Part shown: in pieces, positions 19,990 through 21,916 of the stretch | Position numbering within the stretch: the stretch's first letter is position 1 | Layout of the letters: every line of letters begins with the position of its first letter | Source: a virus | Strand: one strand, 5' to 3' | DNA length: 21,916 bases | Virus record (IMG/VR): IMGVR_UViG_3300025506_000008 | Coordinates: 1-21,916 of that record | Program-made: the position numbers and the translations under genes | The notes under the pieces: model-generated | Told to the model about the DNA's origin: nothing | Databases searched by the model: none | What the model saw: only the letters and a program-made list of their open reading frames with translations

Positions 19990-20824
19990 CTCGCTGCTCC
20001 TTCTCCCACTGCTGTTGAGCGGCCTTGGGGATGGCGGTGTTGGCCTTGATCTCCAGGTTGGCGATGGCCCGGTCCGCCATGCCGGTGAAGGCGTAGAGCG
20101 CGTCCCGCACCAGCTCGGAGTCCACCAGCACCTGGTCCGGCACCTGGTTGAGCAGCCGGAAGCATTCCAGCATTTTGTCTTCGGCGCGCTTGATCAGGGC
20201 GAAGGCCGCGTCCGCCGGCGTCTCCGCCGGGACCTGCGCCTCCAGGTCCCGGATGCGCTCCACCTGGGATGCGATTGTCTTTTCACTGTTGTAGACCGCG
20301 GCCTTTTCCTTCTGGTCCGCATATTCCCGGGCCCGGCGCAGCGCCTTTTTGAGAGAGACCACGCTCATCTTGTTGATCTGGTCCGGGGTGTAGCCCAGGA
20401 TGATGCCGGTCTCGTCGAACTCCTGGAGATCTGCCTCGCTGCAAATACTTAGGGCCGTGAGCGCTTTGGAATACCCCCCGCGCTCTTTTTGAAATGCCTC
20501 AAAGGCCGGATGGTCCAGGATGGCCCTGGCATAGGCCATATATTTGAAGGCCGTTCGTTCGGTAAAACATGGAAAGTTTTGCTCGATAATTACTGAATAC
20601 GTGTTCAGTCGACTAGCGCGCTGGTGCAGCTTAATCAGCCCCAACCCCCCCAAAAAGAAGCTCTTGGCTCCATCCGCGAAACGATCCTGGGTCCAGCCGA
20701 TTAATAGGCCCTCATCGTCGGGCAAATTGAAATCCTTCAGGGACTTTTCCAGGTTTTGAGCCGCTTGCGCCTCTTTGCGCTCCTTGATATCTACGACTGC
20801 CGTAGTTCCGGTTTTTGCCGACAT
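19979..20824 (-). CDS. Early phage protein, DUF3102-like helical protein (281 aa)
   Basis: AGGAGG precedes the ATG. Residues about 40-110 follow a pattern seen in DUF3102-type plasmid and phage proteins (FFLGGLGLIKLHQRASRLNT, then FPCFTERTAFKYMAYARAIL), which resembles a ParB-like HTH. Residues about 160-210 are a coiled coil (SLKKALRRAREYADQKEKAA, ASQVERIRDLEAQ). The C-terminal part (SELVRDALYAFTGMADRAIA) is helical. It lies directly upstream of the transposase, separated only by the small membrane ORF, so a role in early regulation or transposition control is possible. Family assignment is tentative. Confidence 0.7.
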   Translation of the reverse strand: MSAKTGTTAVVDIKERKEAQAAQNLEKSLKDFNLPDDEGLLIGWTQDRFADGAKSFFLGGLGLIKLHQRASRLNTYSVIIEQNFPCFTERTAFKYMAYARAILDHPAFEAFQKERGGYSKALTALSICSEADLQEFDETGIILGYTPDQINKMSVVSLKKALRRAREYADQKEKAAVYNSEKTIASQVERIRDLEAQVPAETPADAAFALIKRAEDKMLECFRLLNQVPDQVLVDSELVRDALYAFTGMADRAIANLEIKANTAIPKAAQQQWEKEQRDDH

Positions 20825-20836
20825 AGATAATTCCTC

Positions 20837-21232
20837 CTAATGGCTGGTCTTTGCCGTTTCTTCGGGTACTACGATGCCACTGCTTCTCACTTGTTGGTAA
20901 AAATAGATCCAGCGCGCCGCCCATCGCGGCGTCGGCTTTTCCGGGTAAAGCGCATATAATTCCACGCCCATTTCTCGGATCAGGAATACCTCGCTGCTTT
21001 GCAGCACCGCCGCCAGGCCGGCATCGTCCTCCGTCCGCCAAACCTCCTCGAATTTCTTCCCCTGGCGATAGCGGTTCATTAACAGTTCCAGCCACCAGCC
21101 CTGAGTTTCTTCAAAGGTCTGCCGCAAAGCGGAATCTCCGGACCATTTGCCCGCTTGCCCTTTCAGCATTTTCCCGAGACCCGCCGCCATTTTTTCCTCT
21201 TCCAACTGTTCTTCCAGACTTAATTTCACCAT
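20837..21232 (-). CDS. Hypothetical early protein (131 aa)
   Basis: GAAGGAGGG precedes the ATG. The protein is mainly helical, with an acidic start (MVKLSLEEQLEEEKMAAGLG), aromatic-rich segments (GWWLELLMNRYRQGKKFEEV, then RWAARWIYFYQQVRSSG) and no Cys. It lies 12 bp upstream of the DUF3102-like gene and just downstream of the winged-helix gene, in a coupled early operon. No family is recognised. Confidence 0.7.
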   Translation of the reverse strand: MVKLSLEEQLEEEKMAAGLGKMLKGQAGKWSGDSALRQTFEETQGWWLELLMNRYRQGKKFEEVWRTEDDAGLAAVLQSSEVFLIREMGVELYALYPEKPTPRWAARWIYFYQQVRSSGIVVPEETAKTSH

Positions 21233-21233
21233 C

Positions 21234-21518
21234 TCATCCCTCCTTCAACCCGAAGCGCCCGGCGTCGCCCTTGAAATATTCAAGCGCCCTGAACGCAAAG
21301 CGGACCAGCTTTGGACTGGTCCGCCATCCCTTGTCGCCTTCTTCCACCCGGCCGGCCGCCGCCAGGGTCTTCAGAATCCGGTAGACCCGGTCCCGGGTCA
21401 GCATCACCCCCAGGGAGACCTCCTCCAGGCTCCGCCATTCCAGGAGCGCCCCGGACGCCAGCCACTCCTCCACCGCCAGCGCCTGCTGCACCGACTGGAT
21501 CAGATTCTTTTCTGACAT
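21234..21518 (-). CDS. Winged-helix regulator-like protein (94 aa)
   Basis: The start chosen is ATG 21518 (MSEKNLIQ); a longer reading is a shadow of the upstream gene. Residues about 28-70 fit an IclR/MarR-like winged helix: RSLEEVSLGVMLTRDRVYRI, then LKTLAAAGRVEEGDKGWRTS. The rest is an N-terminal helix and a short C-terminal tail. It overlaps the Ner-like gene by 19 bp and is followed at once by the next gene, so it belongs to the early operon. It is probably a DNA-binding regulator. Confidence 0.78.
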   Translation of the reverse strand: MSEKNLIQSVQQALAVEEWLASGALLEWRSLEEVSLGVMLTRDRVYRILKTLAAAGRVEEGDKGWRTSPKLVRFAFRALEYFKGDAGRFGLKEG

Positions 21519-21760
21519 GCCGGCACCTTTGTAGGGGCGGCGTCTTGCCGCCCATTCCTTTTGCCCCCGAACAGCCGCGCCGGCACCCCCGCCTCGATAA
21601 TCGCCTCCATGATCCTGGGGACTCCATATCCCTTGGAGACCGCCCCCTCGGTGATCTTCAGCTTGGCGGCGATGTCCTTGGCGAAGATGCCGCGCTTCAC
21701 CATCTCCCCTCGGATCAGGCGCTTCCACTCCTTCCGCTTGGTGAATTTATCCTTGCCCAT
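21500..21760 (-). CDS. Ner-like helix-turn-helix protein (86 aa)
   Basis: This is the first gene of the leftward early operon. Residues about 12-50 form an HTH (EWKRLIRGEMVKRGIFAKDI, then AAKLKITEGAVSKGYGVPRI), similar in size and placement to Mu Ner or a Cro-type repressor. The C-terminal part (FGGKRNGRQDAAPTKV) includes residues 70-77 encoded by the 24-bp palindrome. The ribosome site is weak (GCGAGATGC). By analogy with Mu it would regulate the early promoter and oppose the divergent repressor; that role is inferred. Confidence 0.75.
   Translation of the reverse strand: MGKDKFTKRKEWKRLIRGEMVKRGIFAKDIAAKLKITEGAVSKGYGVPRIMEAIIEAGVPARLFGGKRNGRQDAAPTKVPACQKRI
21530..21553. repeat. 24-bp palindromic repeat, copy 2
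   Basis: Same 24 bases as 19867-19890, translated on the minus strand as GRQDAAPT near the C-terminus of the Ner-like protein and lying just upstream of the ATG of the next gene. Confidence 0.9.
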
Positions 21761-21874
21761 TTTTGCATCTCGCTGTATTCTGAGTTAACCCTGGATTATG
21801 CCGTAGAAAAAGGTAGGTAATAATCTAACTATATGATATAAGGAGGTAAAACAAGCATATCAGGGGGTCTAAAA
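21761..21874. promoter_or_regulatory. Divergent early control region
   Basis: This AT-rich intergenic DNA lies between a minus-strand Ner-like gene and a plus-strand start at 21875. It carries a possible plus-strand -10 (TATGAT, 21832-21837) and a GGAGG at 21842-21846. In Mu the same position holds the early promoter and repressor operators. I see no convincing -35 box or clear operator palindrome, so assignment rests on layout. Confidence 0.5.
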
Positions 21875-21916
21875 ATGCTCGCCAGTGGTGAAAGCCGGAA
21901 AGGGGTGATCCGGCCG
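21875..21916 (+). CDS. Partial divergent gene, repressor position (runs off right edge)
   Basis: ATG 21875 follows AGGGGGTC at suitable spacing. Fourteen codons are open to the edge (MLASGESRKGVIRP). It is the only gene-like start on the plus strand that has a ribosome site and does not lie over a better minus-strand gene. By synteny with Mu, a divergent gene next to ner is the lysogeny repressor (c). The sequence is too short to confirm. Confidence 0.45.
   Translation, partial: MLASGESRKGVIRP

Overview
The window is most of a Mu-like transposable prophage, read almost entirely on the minus strand with early genes at the right. It carries a very unusual load of heptamer-repeat arrays. The Mu-type signatures are: a DDE transposase (MuA-like, 18147-19850); an AAA+ ATPase (MuB-like, 16809-17567); a Gam host-nuclease inhibitor (13854-14345); a GemA/gp16 family protein (12800-13264); a DUF1804-like terminase small subunit (9423-9875); a terminase large subunit (3622-5268); and a portal fused to a MuF head-morphogenesis domain (724-3114). 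The host looks like a GC-rich Gram-negative, since a lipoprotein signal and a small palindromic repeat of the type common in Desulfobacterota and cyanobacterial intergenic DNA are present. That assignment is an inference of low confidence.

Layout from right to left along transcription: a divergent control region with a partial plus-strand gene in the repressor position (21761-21916); an early block without heptamer arrays (Ner-like HTH, winged helix, two unknowns, a 50-residue membrane protein, transposase); a lipoprotein; MuB; a dense set of small overlapping genes, several cysteine-rich (14326-16812); Gam; GemA; a lysis pair (peptidase with peptidoglycan-binding domain, then a 3D-domain protein); an HTH regulator followed by an intrinsic terminator and a structured spacer (10886-11063) that may hold the late promoter; a holin-like protein and small membrane genes; terminase small subunit; a low-GC insert of secreted or beta-helix genes (5364-9250); terminase large subunit; a coiled-coil gene; the portal-MuF fusion; and a signal-peptide protein with an Ig-like domain running off the left edge.

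The most striking feature is the heptamer arrays. Between about 0.5 and 18.15 kb nearly every non-overlapping gene boundary holds an array of 7-bp units of the form NNNCAGT (mostly GATCAGT, AATCAGT, GGCCAGT, AACCAGT), then a purine- or pyrimidine-rich core (AAAGGCAAAAAC or its complement), then the inverted units ACTGNNN. Each array could fold as a long hairpin. Because seven is not a multiple of three, an array of three or more units presents a stop codon to the incoming reading frame. Seven genes end inside an array with tails such as SNQ or SDQ. In six genes the same arrays are read in frame as interdomain linkers or tails, and there the codon after CAG is TTG, TTA or TGG instead of TAA or TGA. 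The fused portal-MuF linker is made largely of such arrays. I suggest the arrays act as boundary elements (termination, recombination homology, or both) and that loss of their stop codons turns them into linkers and gene fusions.

Other points of note are: an in-frame TAG between a short membrane segment and the apparent N-terminus of the beta-helix protein; a 24-bp palindromic repeat encoding the same octapeptide at the tails of two early genes; terminase and portal start codons lying flush against arrays with no Shine-Dalgarno sequence; and several exported proteins in an otherwise compact phage genome.
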